DNA from: Actinomycetota bacterium
GTDB lineage: Bacteria; Actinomycetota; Thermoleophilia; Gaiellales; Gaiellaceae
DNA length: 16,052 bases
Direction: 5' to 3'
Assembly (NCBI GenBank): GCA_005885565.1
Contig: VAXK01000218.1
Location: 2,238-18,289, forward strand
Of this stretch, positions 1 through 6,503 are shown in pieces (positions within the stretch are counted from its first letter, which is position 1; each line of letters opens with the position of its first letter). The position numbers were made by a program, and so were the translations under genes. The notes under the pieces were generated by a model. The model was not told the origin of the DNA and searched no databases. It saw only the letters and a program-made list of their open reading frames with translations.

Positions 1-60
1 CGGCCGGGCGATGGCTTACCCGAACCTCCGAAGAGAGACGCCGCCGCGCCAGCCGAAGCA

Positions 61-513
61 GTGCCTCGGCCGAGCGTGGTGGCGTTCGGCGAGCCTGCCC
101 GGCCCCCGGCCCCGGTTCCTCAGAGCGGGCTACAGTCTTGTGATTTGGACGAGCGCCGGCGCCACTTACTCCTTCGAGAGCTTGAGACGCTCTCTGGGCG
201 AGTCACGGCCATCGAGGCAGAACTACAGGCTGCGGACGACGAGGAACAGCGCCGAGCCAGTCAGCGAGCGCACAACGAGTGGCGCGCCCGAATCGACGCC
301 CGCGACGAACGGTTTGCCGCCACTCTCCGCGACCTTCTTGCCGAAGGCGTCCCCGTGGGGATGATGGCCTCCCGCCTCACGCTCAAGAAGGCGGTCGTTG
401 AGAAGCTGCTGGCTGGCAAGACTACGCCTTGGAGCCTCAACCTCTCGGAGCGCCAAATGCTTAGACTGCCCGCGCTCGTCGAGGAGGTGCGTGTGCACGG
501 GGTCGCCTGGTAG
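61..513 (+). CDS. Hypothetical coiled-coil protein with a possible HTH-like C-terminal half
   Basis: I do not recognise the family. The frame encodes 150 residues from a GTG at 61; a TTG at 145 (giving a protein beginning LDERRRHLLL) is a credible alternative because the first 28 residues are Pro-rich and low in information, and neither start has a good ribosome site. Residues 29-75 are charged and heptad-like (LDERRRHLLLRELETLSG, then Glu/Ala/Arg-rich), so a coiled coil is likely. Residues 90-120 (AEGVPVGMMASRLTLKKAVV) resemble a small helix-turn-helix in length and pattern, but this is only suggestive. Third-position GC is visibly lower than in the sigma factor or EF-G-like genes, which hints at horizontal origin. 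It lies on the 3' side of a tRNA gene. No neighbour points to a function. Confidence 0.55.
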   Translation: MPRPSVVAFGEPARPPAPVPQSGLQSCDLDERRRHLLLRELETLSGRVTAIEAELQAADDEEQRRASQRAHNEWRARIDARDERFAATLRDLLAEGVPVGMMASRLTLKKAVVEKLLAGKTTPWSLNLSERQMLRLPALVEEVRVHGVAW

Positions 514-526
514 GTCAGCAGCCCAA

Positions 527-543
527 CGCGCGACAATCGCGCG
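527..543 (+). terminator. Short GC hairpin after the coiled-coil gene
   Basis: CGCGCGA and TCGCGCG form a perfect 7-bp stem around a CAA loop, 13 nt after the stop codon at 513. There is no T-tract, so this could be a weak or factor-assisted terminator, or simply a palindrome in GC-rich DNA. Confidence 0.3.
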
Positions 544-656
544 ACACTCGCTACCGTTGCCGACCCGATTCCAGCGGACTTGAGCGGATACCAAGCCAGC
601 GCCGAGCAGTAGGCGAAGCCGCTGCTAGCACGGGGCTTTTGGCTCTACGGGGGCAA

Positions 657-729
657 CAGGGGCGGCAGGACTCGAACCTGCAACCCCCGGTTTTGGAGAC
701 CGGTGCTCTGCCAATTGAGCTACGCCCCT
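657..729 (-). tRNA. trnW: tRNA-Trp (anticodon CCA)
   Basis: Read on the minus strand, the sequence folds as a full cloverleaf. The acceptor stem pairs AGGGGCG with CGCCCCT and is followed by a G discriminator, as in bacterial tRNA-Trp. The D-arm is GCTCAATTGGCAGAGC. The anticodon arm is CCGGT-CTCCAAA-ACCGG with anticodon CCA. The T-arm is GCAGG-TTCGAAT-CCTGC. The 3' CCA is not encoded. It delivers tryptophan at UGG codons. It stands alone; the secE/nusG neighbourhood often seen with tRNA-Trp is absent here. Confidence 0.96.
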
Positions 730-745
730 CGGTTGCGGCCGTTGG

Positions 746-751
746 ATTGTA
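746..751 (-). promoter_or_regulatory. -10 element of the tRNA-Trp promoter
   Basis: On the minus strand TACAAT (5 of 6 matches to TATAAT) lies 16 nt before the first base of the tRNA, placing the expected transcription start roughly 10 nt upstream of the mature 5' end. No convincing -35 hexamer is visible. Confidence 0.5.
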
Positions 752-779
752 GTCGGCCTCTTCCGGGCATCGATCGAGC

Positions 780-920
780 GTGAGCGAGCACCGACCCGAA
801 GAGCCGGCCGAAGACGAGCGCGACGACGAGCTCCTCGAAGAGCAGGAAGGCAAGGGCTACGGCGAGGACGAGGGTGAGCGCGACCGCGCGCTCGACGACG
901 CGCCCCTGATCGACGAGTAG
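780..920 (+). CDS. Small acidic protein, 46 aa, unknown function
   Basis: A GTG at 780 opens a 46-residue frame that ends in TAG at 920. It begins MSEHRPEEPAEDERDDELLE and is almost wholly Glu/Asp/Arg, with a Gly-Lys-Gly-Tyr-Gly patch near residues 24-28 and an ending of APLIDE. Third-position GC is high, as in real genes of this genome, and the frame is unbroken although it runs through very biased sequence. It is probably soluble and intrinsically disordered. No clear Shine-Dalgarno precedes the GTG. It lies between the tRNA promoter and the 3' end of the cupin pseudogene, which converges on it with 5 nt between stop codons. I recognise no family; an unused biased frame remains possible. 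Confidence 0.5.
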   Translation: MSEHRPEEPAEDERDDELLEEQEGKGYGEDEGERDRALDDAPLIDE

Positions 921-925
921 CAGGG

Positions 926-1328
926 CTACCCGCCCTGGCCCGGCGGCGGGCCGAGGATCCTGATCCCGTAGTCGCCGACGAGGCTCATGATCCGGTCCAT
1001 GTCCGGCGGCAGCTCGCGCGCCTGAGCGTGACTGCCTGCGGCGCGGAAGAACCGCTCGTGCTCAGGAGTCGTCAGGTCGATCCATCGAGCGGTGTCCGAG
1101 TCGACCTGGAACGCATGGACGGCGCCGGCGGGTACGTGAACCACATCTCCGGGCCCGGCGCGGAGCGGTATCCCGTGCTCGAGGAAGAACGTCCACGCCG
1201 CGTCGGCCGGTCTGCTCGACGAGCGACAGCTCGCCGGTCTGATCTCCGGGGGCCTTGACGAGCGCCGGCGTGCCGAAGAACCAGAGCGCATCGGCTCCGG
1301 CGGAGGTCTGCAGGAAGGGTTCGGACAC
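926..1328 (-). pseudogene. Cupin-domain protein gene, broken by internal deletion and frameshift
   Basis: The GTG at 1328 follows a good ribosome site (AGAGG, 5 nt away) and encodes MSEPFLQTSAGADALWFFG and then about 20 more residues ending in LSLVEQTGRR. This is the usual beginning of a small single-domain cupin. That frame then stops making sense. Cupin sequence resumes in another frame near 1185-1215 with DAAWTFFLEHG, then GDVVHVPAGAVHAFQ, which fits cupin motif 2, and runs to the stop at 926. Cupin motif 1, which carries the metal-binding HxH and Glu, is missing. The 403-nt span is not a multiple of three. The family is about 150 residues, so some 20 residues are lost. The likely original role was a small metal-dependent cupin enzyme or sensor; now it is probably inactive. 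A sequencing error could explain the frame but not the missing motif. Confidence 0.7.
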
Positions 1329-1378
1329 GGAAGCCTCTCTCTCGTGGGGGGCGCAACCTATCGCCTGTCGAACACGAG

Positions 1379-1384
1379 TAGGCT
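1379..1384 (+). promoter_or_regulatory. Possible -10 element (TAGGCT) of a leaderless gene
   Basis: TAGGCT ends 6 nt before the ATG at 1391. No Shine-Dalgarno is present between them, so transcription could start at or next to the start codon. No -35 hexamer is obvious at 16-18 nt. Confidence 0.35.
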
Positions 1385-1390
1385 CCCCGC

Positions 1391-1567
1391 ATGGCGTCGC
1401 AGCGGCGGGCGCTGGGCGCGCTCTTCGTCCTCCTTGCCCTCGGCTTCGCGGGGATCGCCGCGGCGGCGCTCGCTTCGAGATCGGGCGCGCGCAGCTGGGT
1501 CGTCGGAGCGGCCGCGGCGGCGATCGCCTTCTGGATGGCGGGCCTCGCGTTTCGCGCCCTGCGTTGA
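1391..1567 (+). CDS. Small two-helix membrane protein, 58 aa
   Basis: The frame begins MASQRRALGALFVLLALGFA and holds two hydrophobic stretches, about residues 8-26 and 33-54, separated by a short Arg/Ser loop (SRSGARS). The N-terminus and last residues are basic, so both ends are predicted to face the cytoplasm. It is too short for an enzyme; a small membrane-embedded or regulatory protein is likely, but I recognise no family. It diverges from the cupin remnant, and its stop codon overlaps the -35-like element of the following sigma gene, so the two are adjacent but probably have separate promoters. Confidence 0.7.
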   Translation: MASQRRALGALFVLLALGFAGIAAAALASRSGARSWVVGAAAAAIAFWMAGLAFRALR

Positions 1568-1591
1568 GACCGCCGTAGTACGGAATATCCT
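1564..1591 (+). promoter_or_regulatory. Promoter of the sigma factor gene (TTGAGA-16-TATCCT)
   Basis: TTGAGA at 1564-1569 and TATCCT at 1586-1591 are 16 bp apart, a housekeeping-type arrangement. The -10 element ends 8 nt before the GTG start at 1600 and no Shine-Dalgarno lies between them, so the transcript is predicted to start at or within 1-2 nt of the start codon. Confidence 0.5.
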
Positions 1592-1599
1592 TACGCGCC

Positions 1600-2382
1600 G
1601 TGGCGGAGGACACGCAGTCGCTGTGGCGCGAGTATCGCCGCAACAAGGATCAGCACCTCCGCGACCGGCTGATCCTCTCCTACGCGCCGCTCGTGAAGTA
1701 CGTGGCCGGCCGGCTCGGCAGCGGGCTCCCCGCGCACGTCGACGAGGGCGACCTCGTCTCGTACGGCCTGCTCGGCCTGATCGGCGCGATCGAGCGCTAC
1801 GACCCCGCGCGCGACGTCAAGTTCGAGACGTACGCGATCTCCCGCATCAAGGGCTCGATCATCGACGAGCTGCGCGCGATGGACTGGGTGCCGCGCTCGG
1901 TTCGCGCGCGCGCGCGCGACATCGAGCGGGCGATCGGGGAGCTCGAGGCGCGCCTCGGCCGGGCGCCCACCGACGAGGAGATCGCCGGGAAGCTCGGCGT
2001 CTCGCAGGACGAGCTCGACGACAGCCTGACGGACATCTCCCGCTCGTCGATCGCCGCGCTGGACGAGCTCTGGACGGTCTCGTCCACCGGAGGCGACCAG
2101 ATCGCGCTCATCGACACGATCGAGGACACGCAGGGGCCGGAGCCGCAGTCGGCGCTCGCCGAGACCGAGATGAAGGAGGCGATCGCCGAGGCGATCGCGC
2201 GCCTGCCCGAGCGCGAGAAGCTCGTCGTCACGCTCTACTACTACGAGGAGCTGACCCTGCGGGAGATCGGCGAGGTGCTCGGCGTCACCGAGTCGCGCGT
2301 GTCGCAGCTGCACACGAAGGCCGTGCTGCGCCTGAAGGCGCGGCTCTCGGGTGCGACGACGCGCTCGACCTTCGACTCCTGA
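1600..2382 (+). CDS. RNA polymerase sigma factor, FliA/WhiG family
   Basis: This 260-residue alternative sigma-70-family factor directs core RNA polymerase to a dedicated promoter class. Region 2 covers about residues 24-95 and carries the hallmark DLVSYGLLGLIGAIERYDP and FETYAISRIKGSIIDELR stretches typical of FliA/WhiG. Region 3 is about 100-175, with the helical RAPTDEEIAGKLGVSQDELD. Region 4 is about 195-248 with a helix-turn-helix at LTLREIGEVLGVTESRVSQL (219-238). There is no region 1.1. Length and domain order are normal. In the family WhiG controls sporulation and FliA flagella; nothing in the window shows which process is governed here, and no anti-sigma gene is adjacent. The GTG start is fixed by the frame and by the promoter directly upstream. 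Confidence 0.92.
   Translation: MAEDTQSLWREYRRNKDQHLRDRLILSYAPLVKYVAGRLGSGLPAHVDEGDLVSYGLLGLIGAIERYDPARDVKFETYAISRIKGSIIDELRAMDWVPRSVRARARDIERAIGELEARLGRAPTDEEIAGKLGVSQDELDDSLTDISRSSIAALDELWTVSSTGGDQIALIDTIEDTQGPEPQSALAETEMKEAIAEAIARLPEREKLVVTLYYYEELTLREIGEVLGVTESRVSQLHTKAVLRLKARLSGATTRSTFDS
1903..1918. repeat. (CG)8 dinucleotide run inside the sigma factor gene
   Basis: Sixteen bases of uninterrupted CG lie in the coding region at the start of sigma region 3, where they encode Arg-Ala repeats (RARAR). Loss or gain of one unit would shift the frame. Confidence 0.8.
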
Positions 2383-2391
2383 CTTGACGTC

Positions 2392-3272
2392 CTACGCGAA
2401 GTAATCTTCGTCTAACGCCTTCACGACGTGCGTCGCGCGCCCGATCGCACCGACGTCGTGGCGGATCATCAGTTCTGCGAGCTGGTCCCCGTCCACCAGA
2501 GCGACGTTCTGCTGTCTTGCGCGCTCTCGTGCCGGTCGGGTGAAGGCGCATGTCGCCATCAAAACGCCTCGGCGCACTCCGTGTGCCTGAAGGGCGCCGA
2601 TGAATTGGTCGATCTGATCGACGCCGATTGTCCGCTCACGCGCATAACGCTTGGCCTGCACATAGAGAAGGTCCGTGCCGAGCGCGTCCTCGCGGATGAC
2701 ACCATCGACACCACCGTCTGCGACCCGGCCGAGGTGCTCTGCCGCAGCTTCCCGTGATCCCCCGTAACCCATCCGGACGAGGACGTCGAGCACGATGCGC
2801 TCGAAAAAGGTCGGGCTTTGCGCCAAGATCCTGGCCAGGATCTCTTCGGCCAAACTAGCTCGGAGCCCTTCATCGAGGCTTTCATCGCCTCCTCTGGGCT
2901 CAGCTCGTCGGCCGCATCGCCGGCTTCCTCCTGAGCTGCTTCGTCAGCGCGTTCGCTCGCAATGCTGGCGACGATGCCAAGGTTCAGCGTCTGGTGCTCA
3001 TCGAGGACCTGACGACCGCGGGGTGAGATCCGAGTTGCTCCAAACGAAGGAGCTTCCAGAAGGCCAGCCCGCGTGAGATGAAAGGCCGCATTGTTGAGGT
3101 TTGTGTGGAAGATCGGCTGATTCGCCCCTGGTAGGCGCCTCGTCTGGTCTTCCTCCGTTAGCCCGAAGTCTCGGGCGAGTTCGGCCCGGAGGTTGCGTCG
3201 GACGTGCTCCTGGCCATCTTCGTGCCGTGCCAAAAGCGGGCGAAGTAGTGCCGGCGCCCCCGGGATCGACAT
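2392..3272 (-). pseudogene. mrr: Mrr-type type IV restriction endonuclease, frameshifted
   Basis: The ATG at 3272 opens an N-terminal winged-helix (Mrr_N-like) domain (LRPLLARHEDGQEHVRRNLR ... HLTRAGLLEAPS ... ISPRGRQVLDEH). The frame leaves the family near residue 128, after SPEE. The catalytic half continues one frame away: SLAEEILARIL, FFERIVLDVLVRMGYGG, then GGVDGVI and YVQAKRY. The last two hold the Asp and the Q-x-K of the Mrr PD-(D/E)xK nuclease site. It ends at 2392 in an LDEDYFA tail like that of E. coli Mrr. Joined, the protein would have about 290 residues, the normal length. Mrr proteins cut modified foreign DNA. The shift lies at about 2880-2892. Third-position GC is lower than in the flanking genes, which supports lateral acquisition. 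The catalytic half could be made on its own from a TTG at 2853. Confidence 0.82.
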
Positions 3273-3318
3273 TCCTAAGATCCTATTCGCCGATGTCGAA
3301 CGGACTGCGACGCGCGGC

Positions 3319-3356
3319 TAAGATCCGGCCCGTCGAACCTAGCCTTGCCGAGGAGG
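3319..3356 (+). promoter_or_regulatory. Possible -10 element and Shine-Dalgarno of the EF-G-like gene
   Basis: TAAGAT at 3319-3324 is a 4/6 match to a -10 hexamer, and AGGAGG at 3351-3356 is a full Shine-Dalgarno 11 nt before the ATG at 3368. The -35 is unclear. The site lies in the 95-nt divergent gap between the mrr remnant and this gene. Confidence 0.35.
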
Positions 3357-3367
3357 ACTGAAGCCGC

Positions 3368-5416
3368 ATGCCGCTCTCGCCCGAGAAGATCCGTAACGTC
3401 GCCGTCGTCGGTCACCGCGGGACGGGAAAGACCTCGCTCGTCGAGGCGATGCTCTTCCAGGCCGGGGCGACGAACCGGCTCGGCACCGTCGAGGCCGGCT
3501 CCACGGTCTCCGACTGGGACGAGGACGAGCAGCGGCGGCAGATGTCGCTCGCCGCGTCGCTCTGCCACCTCGAGCGCGACGGGCTCAAGATCAACCTCAT
3601 CGACACGCCGGGCGACGCGGGCTTCCAGGGCGACGCGATCGCGTCGCTGCGGGTCGTCGAGGGCGCGCTGATCACGGTCAGCGGCGTCATGGGCGTCGAG
3701 GTGCAGACCGGGCGGATGTGGAGCCGCGCCGAGGAGCTCGGCCTTGCGCGCGTCCTCTTCGTGAACATGCTCGACCGCGAGCGGGCCGACTTCTCGCGCA
3801 CGCTCGGCCAGCTCCAGAGCCAGCTCTCCGAGCGCTGCGTCGCCGTGCACCTGCCGATCGGCAGCGAGCACGAGCTGCGCGGGATCGTCGACCTGCTGCA
3901 CATGAAGGCGTACATGAGCCCGGAGGGCGAGCGCGAGGGCGGCCCGGTCGAGATCCCCGCCGAGCTCGCCGACGAGGTCGAGGACCTGCACACGAAGCTC
4001 CTCGACTCCGTCGTCGAGACCGACGAGGCGCTGATGGAGCGCTACCTCGAGGGGGAGGAGCTCTCGCCCGAGGAGGTGGCGACGTGCCTGAAGGCCGCCG
4101 TCACGCGCGGCGAGATCTTCCCGGTCGCGTGCGGCGTGGCGACGAAGAACCTCGGCACGACGGCGCTCCTCGACCTGCTCGCGGAGGGCATCCCGTCGCC
4201 GGCCGACAAGGAGGCGCCCGTCAGCGTCGATGGGGCCTCGACGGCCGCCTTCGTGTTCAAGACGATCGCCGACCCGTTCGCCGGGCGGATCAACGTCTTC
4301 CGAGTCTTGAGCGGCACCCTGAACGGCGACTCGACGCTCGTGAACACGCGCGCCCACTCGAAGGAGCGCGTCGGCCAGCTGCTCGAGCTCCAGGGCAAGG
4401 ACCACCAGCAGACGCAGGAGTTCGGCCCGGGCGACATCGGCGCGGTCGCCAAGCTCAAGGAGACGATGACGGGCGACCTGCTCCTCGACGCCGAGCGCGA
4501 GGTCGAGGCGCCGCAGCTCGGCTTCCCGGAGCCGGTGATGAGCTTTGCCGTGACGCCGAAGTCGAAGGGGGACGAGGAGAAGGTCGCGACCTCCTTGCGG
4601 CGGCTTGCCGAGGAGGACCCGACGCTCGTCCTCCGCCGCGACCCGCAGACCGGCGAGCAGCTCCTCTCGGGCCTCTCGCAGATCCACGTCGAGGTGGCGG
4701 TCGACCGCCTGCGGCGGCGCTTCGGCGTCGACGTCGACCTGCACCAGCCGCGCGTGCCGTACCTGGAGACGATCCGCAGCGAGGCGCGCGCGCAGGGCCG
4801 CTACAAGAAGCAGACCGGCGGTCGCGGCCAGTTCGGAGACTGCCACATCGTGCTCGAGCCGCTCGAGGGGCACCAGGGCTACGAGTTCGTCGACAAGATC
4901 GTCGGCGGCGTCATCCCGCAGAGCTTCCGGCCCGCCGTCGACAAGGGGATCCAGGAGGCGATGCAGCACGGCGACCTCGCCGGGGCGCCGGTGCAGGGCC
5001 TGCGCGTGCTGCTCGTCGACGGCTCCTACCACAGCGTCGACTCGTCGGAGATCGCGTTCAAGATCGCCGGCTCGATCGCCTTCAAGAGCGCCTACGAGAA
5101 GGCCAACCCGGTGCTTCTCGAGCCGATCATGGAGCTCGAAGTGAGCGTTCCGGACGAGGCCGTCGGCGCCGTGAACGGCGACCTCAACTCCCGACGCGGA
5201 CGCCTCCAGGGGATGGAGCCGCAGGGCGGCATGACGACCATCAAGGCCGAGGTGCCGATGGCGGACATCCTCACGTACTCGCAGTCGCTGACCTCGCTCA
5301 CCGGCGGTCGCGGCGACTACCACATGCACTTCCTCCGCTACGAGGAGGTGCCGTCGCACATCGCCCAGAAGGTGATCGAGCAGACGAAGAAGGAGAAGGA
5401 AGAGGCGAAGGTATGA
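3368..5416 (+). CDS. fusA2: EF-G-like translational GTPase (EF-G2 type)
   Basis: This 682-residue protein has the full five-domain layout of elongation factor G: a G domain to about 270, domain II about 285-365, III about 380-455, IV about 455-575 with the PYLETIR and GGRGQFGD segments, and V about 575-675. G1 is canonical (GHRGTGKT, 15-22). G3 is DTPGD (79-83), so the catalytic His of DTPGH in EF-G is Asp. G4 is NMLD (133-136) instead of NKxD, losing the Lys that packs on guanine. Such changes are typical of EF-G-like paralogues rather than of the translocase itself, and mycobacterial EF-G2 is reported to bind GTP without ribosome-stimulated hydrolysis. It is probably a ribosome-associated factor of unclear role and not the main EF-G. 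It is coupled by a 4-nt overlap to the next gene. Confidence 0.9.
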   Translation: MPLSPEKIRNVAVVGHRGTGKTSLVEAMLFQAGATNRLGTVEAGSTVSDWDEDEQRRQMSLAASLCHLERDGLKINLIDTPGDAGFQGDAIASLRVVEGALITVSGVMGVEVQTGRMWSRAEELGLARVLFVNMLDRERADFSRTLGQLQSQLSERCVAVHLPIGSEHELRGIVDLLHMKAYMSPEGEREGGPVEIPAELADEVEDLHTKLLDSVVETDEALMERYLEGEELSPEEVATCLKAAVTRGEIFPVACGVATKNLGTTALLDLLAEGIPSPADKEAPVSVDGASTAAFVFKTIADPFAGRINVFRVLSGTLNGDSTLVNTRAHSKERVGQLLELQGKDHQQTQEFGPGDIGAVAKLKETMTGDLLLDAEREVEAPQLGFPEPVMSFAVTPKSKGDEEKVATSLRRLAEEDPTLVLRRDPQTGEQLLSGLSQIHVEVAVDRLRRRFGVDVDLHQPRVPYLETIRSEARAQGRYKKQTGGRGQFGDCHIVLEPLEGHQGYEFVDKIVGGVIPQSFRPAVDKGIQEAMQHGDLAGAPVQGLRVLLVDGSYHSVDSSEIAFKIAGSIAFKSAYEKANPVLLEPIMELEVSVPDEAVGAVNGDLNSRRGRLQGMEPQGGMTTIKAEVPMADILTYSQSLTSLTGGRGDYHMHFLRYEEVPSHIAQKVIEQTKKEKEEAKV

Positions 5417-5790
5417 CCGGGGCCGGCTCGAGGCCGCGCAGCGAAGACCTCGCTTGGCTGCTCGTCGGCGCCGAGTCGGTCCTCGGCGCGCTGGTCAACG
5501 TCGGCGTGATCGGTCAGCGAACAGGATTCGTCGTCGCCGCCTGCGCAGCGGCGGTGAATGTCGGCCTGCTGCTCCCGCTCGTGCGTCGCCGCTGGGCGGA
5601 CAGCAGTGCGGTCGTCCTCCTCCTTGCCCTGCCGATCGTGCTCTGGGCGATCGCAGACGGCGGCGCCGCACGAACGTGGATCGCGGGACTGCCTGCGGTT
5701 CTCGTCCTCGCCCTGATTCTCCGCATCGTCAAGTCGCGGAGCGACGCGGCCGACGAGGGCCGGGGGACAGTCCCTCAGACGTACCGCTAG
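5413..5790 (+). CDS. Small integral membrane protein, about four helices
   Basis: The ATG overlaps the EF-G-like stop codon as ATGA, so translation is coupled. The 125-residue product begins MTGAGSRPRSEDLAWLLVGA. It has hydrophobic segments at about 13-33, 37-56, 65-84 and 88-104, followed by a polar tail ending in GTVPQTYR. There are no catalytic motifs and I recognise no family. The last codons lie inside an inverted-repeat element of the GGGAC-N-GTCCC type, so the final dozen residues may derive from that element rather than from the original gene. Confidence 0.7.
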   Translation: MTGAGSRPRSEDLAWLLVGAESVLGALVNVGVIGQRTGFVVAACAAAVNVGLLLPLVRRRWADSSAVVLLLALPIVLWAIADGGAARTWIAGLPAVLVLALILRIVKSRSDAADEGRGTVPQTYR

Positions 5791-5813
5791 CGGCGACGCC
5801 GAGGGACGGTCCC
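5764..5813. repeat. REP-like inverted repeat, likely bidirectional terminator
   Basis: Two copies of GGGAC-N-GTCCC (5764-5774 and 5803-5813) are themselves palindromic and face each other. GGGACAGTCCCTC pairs with GAGGGACGGTCCC over 13 bp with one mismatch. The loop contains a further perfect palindrome, CCGCTAGCGG at 5784-5793, which includes the stop codon of the upstream gene. It sits between two convergent genes. A third copy of the core is at 10336-10346. Confidence 0.6.
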
Positions 5814-5833
5814 GCTCCCGCCCAACATCTCGC

Positions 5834-6007
5834 TCACACCGTCGCGGTCTCCTGCGGCGTCGGTCCGCCCTCGCGGAGCCGCTTGATCACGTCCGACACG
5901 TCCGCGAGCTCCTGCTCGAGGTCGCGCTGATGGCGCTCCAGCCGCTCGAGCCATTCCTCGCGGTTGCCGAACCGGCGGAAGCCGTGGCGCCTATGTCCGT
6001 GGCACAT
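5834..6007 (-). CDS. 57-aa His-rich/coiled-coil partner of the PadR regulator
   Basis: The frame starts at an ATG preceded by an excellent ribosome site and overlaps the end of the PadR gene by 17 nt, so the two form an operon. The product begins MCHGHRRHGFRRFGNREEWL, a Cys/His/Arg-rich head that might bind metal or nucleic acid. It continues as an amphipathic helix (WLERLERHQRDLEQELADV) likely to form a coiled coil. Small proteins of this type next to PadR genes are common in actinobacteria in my recollection, but their function is unknown to me. A partner or effector-sensing role is an inference from the gene order. Confidence 0.72.
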   Translation of the reverse strand: MCHGHRRHGFRRFGNREEWLERLERHQRDLEQELADVSDVIKRLREGGPTPQETATV

Positions 6008-6401
6008 GGTCACCTCCCTTCTCGTACCGGTCGAGGAACGACGAGACGAGGCCCTGGTTCGCGCGCAGGGCGTCGGCCCAGCCGCCGAGCAGGCGCCGTC
6101 CTTCGTCGGTGAGCTCGTAGATCCGCTTGCTCGGGCCGGGCGCGTCGTCGCGCCATGCCGACGTGACGATCCCGTCCTCCTCGAGCGCGCGGAGGACGCG
6201 GTACAGGTTGCCCATGTCGATCCGCCGCTCGCCGGTCAGCTCCGGCAGCTGCTCGAGGAGGTCGTAGCCGTGCGCCGGCCGCTCCGAGAGCAGGAGCAGG
6301 AGCGCCGGCTCGCCGAAGCGCTCGACGCGGGCGCGGACGGCCCATTCGCCGGGGCCGACCCGCCGTCGGGCGCGCGCCCCGCGGAACCGGTGGCCTCTCA
6401 T
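5991..6401 (-). CDS. PadR-family transcriptional regulator
   Basis: This 136-residue winged-helix repressor has a basic 20-residue head and then the PadR domain: LLLLLSERPAHGYDLLEQL, the recognition region MGNLYRVLRALEEDGIVTSA and the wing PGPSKRIYELTDEGRRLLGG. PadR proteins act as dimers and often repress efflux or stress genes until a small molecule binds. The start at 6401 follows GAGGG 4 nt upstream, and a palindrome sits 10 nt before it. It is followed by the 57-aa gene with a 17-nt overlap. The divergent five-helix membrane protein at 6504 is the natural candidate target besides self-regulation. Ligand unknown. Confidence 0.9.
   Translation of the reverse strand: MRGHRFRGARARRRVGPGEWAVRARVERFGEPALLLLLSERPAHGYDLLEQLPELTGERRIDMGNLYRVLRALEEDGIVTSAWRDDAPGPSKRIYELTDEGRRLLGGWADALRANQGLVSSFLDRYEKGGDHVPRT
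6010..6017 (-). promoter_or_regulatory. Shine-Dalgarno GGAGGTGA of the 57-aa gene
   Basis: The eight bases are fully complementary to the 3' end of 16S rRNA, with the GGAGG core 5 nt from the ATG. The site lies inside the PadR coding sequence. It is the strongest ribosome site I noticed in the window and is the main reason to accept this short gene. Confidence 0.8.
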
Positions 6402-6410
6402 CGTCCCTCT

Positions 6411-6429
6411 ACATGTAAATCACACATGT
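6411..6429. promoter_or_regulatory. Likely PadR operator
   Basis: ACATGT at 6411-6416 and again at 6424-6429 are separated by 7 nt, giving a dyad with an ATGT-N7-ACAT core. Known PadR operators have ATGT/ACAT half-sites with about 8 nt between them, so this fits apart from one base. It lies just upstream of the padR-like gene in the gap to the divergent gene at 6504, suited to autoregulation and possibly control of both directions. Confidence 0.6.
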
Positions 6430-6467
6430 TCGGAGACGATAGCAGCCGACAGCGGCCGCGCGCCGCA

Positions 6468-6496
6468 TGGACTTCGGACAGCCACTGTCGTAGCGT
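6468..6496 (+). promoter_or_regulatory. Possible promoter TGGACT-17-TAGCGT, leaderless
   Basis: TGGACT (4/6 to TTGACA) and TAGCGT (3/6 to TATAAT) are 17 bp apart. The latter ends 7 nt before the ATG at 6504, and no Shine-Dalgarno is present. Weak on its own, but it repeats the spacing seen at other genes here. Confidence 0.35.
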
Positions 6497-6503
6497 TCGC
6501 CAC

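Noticed and set aside
617..645. Imperfect hairpin downstream of tRNA-Trp as a terminator
   Set aside because: The AGCC/GGCT ends pair for only four bases with mismatches inside, and no convincing T-tract follows on the minus strand.
551..853. Long minus-strand Ser/Arg-rich frame running across the tRNA gene
   Set aside because: It passes straight through the tRNA-Trp and is the complement of the biased acidic frame at 780-920; composition is that of a shadow frame.
3275..5359. 694-residue minus-strand frame opposite the EF-G-like gene
   Set aside because: Its Arg/Leu/Val/His-rich content with no domains is the usual antisense shadow of a GC-rich coding strand; the plus-strand EF-G domains are unambiguous.
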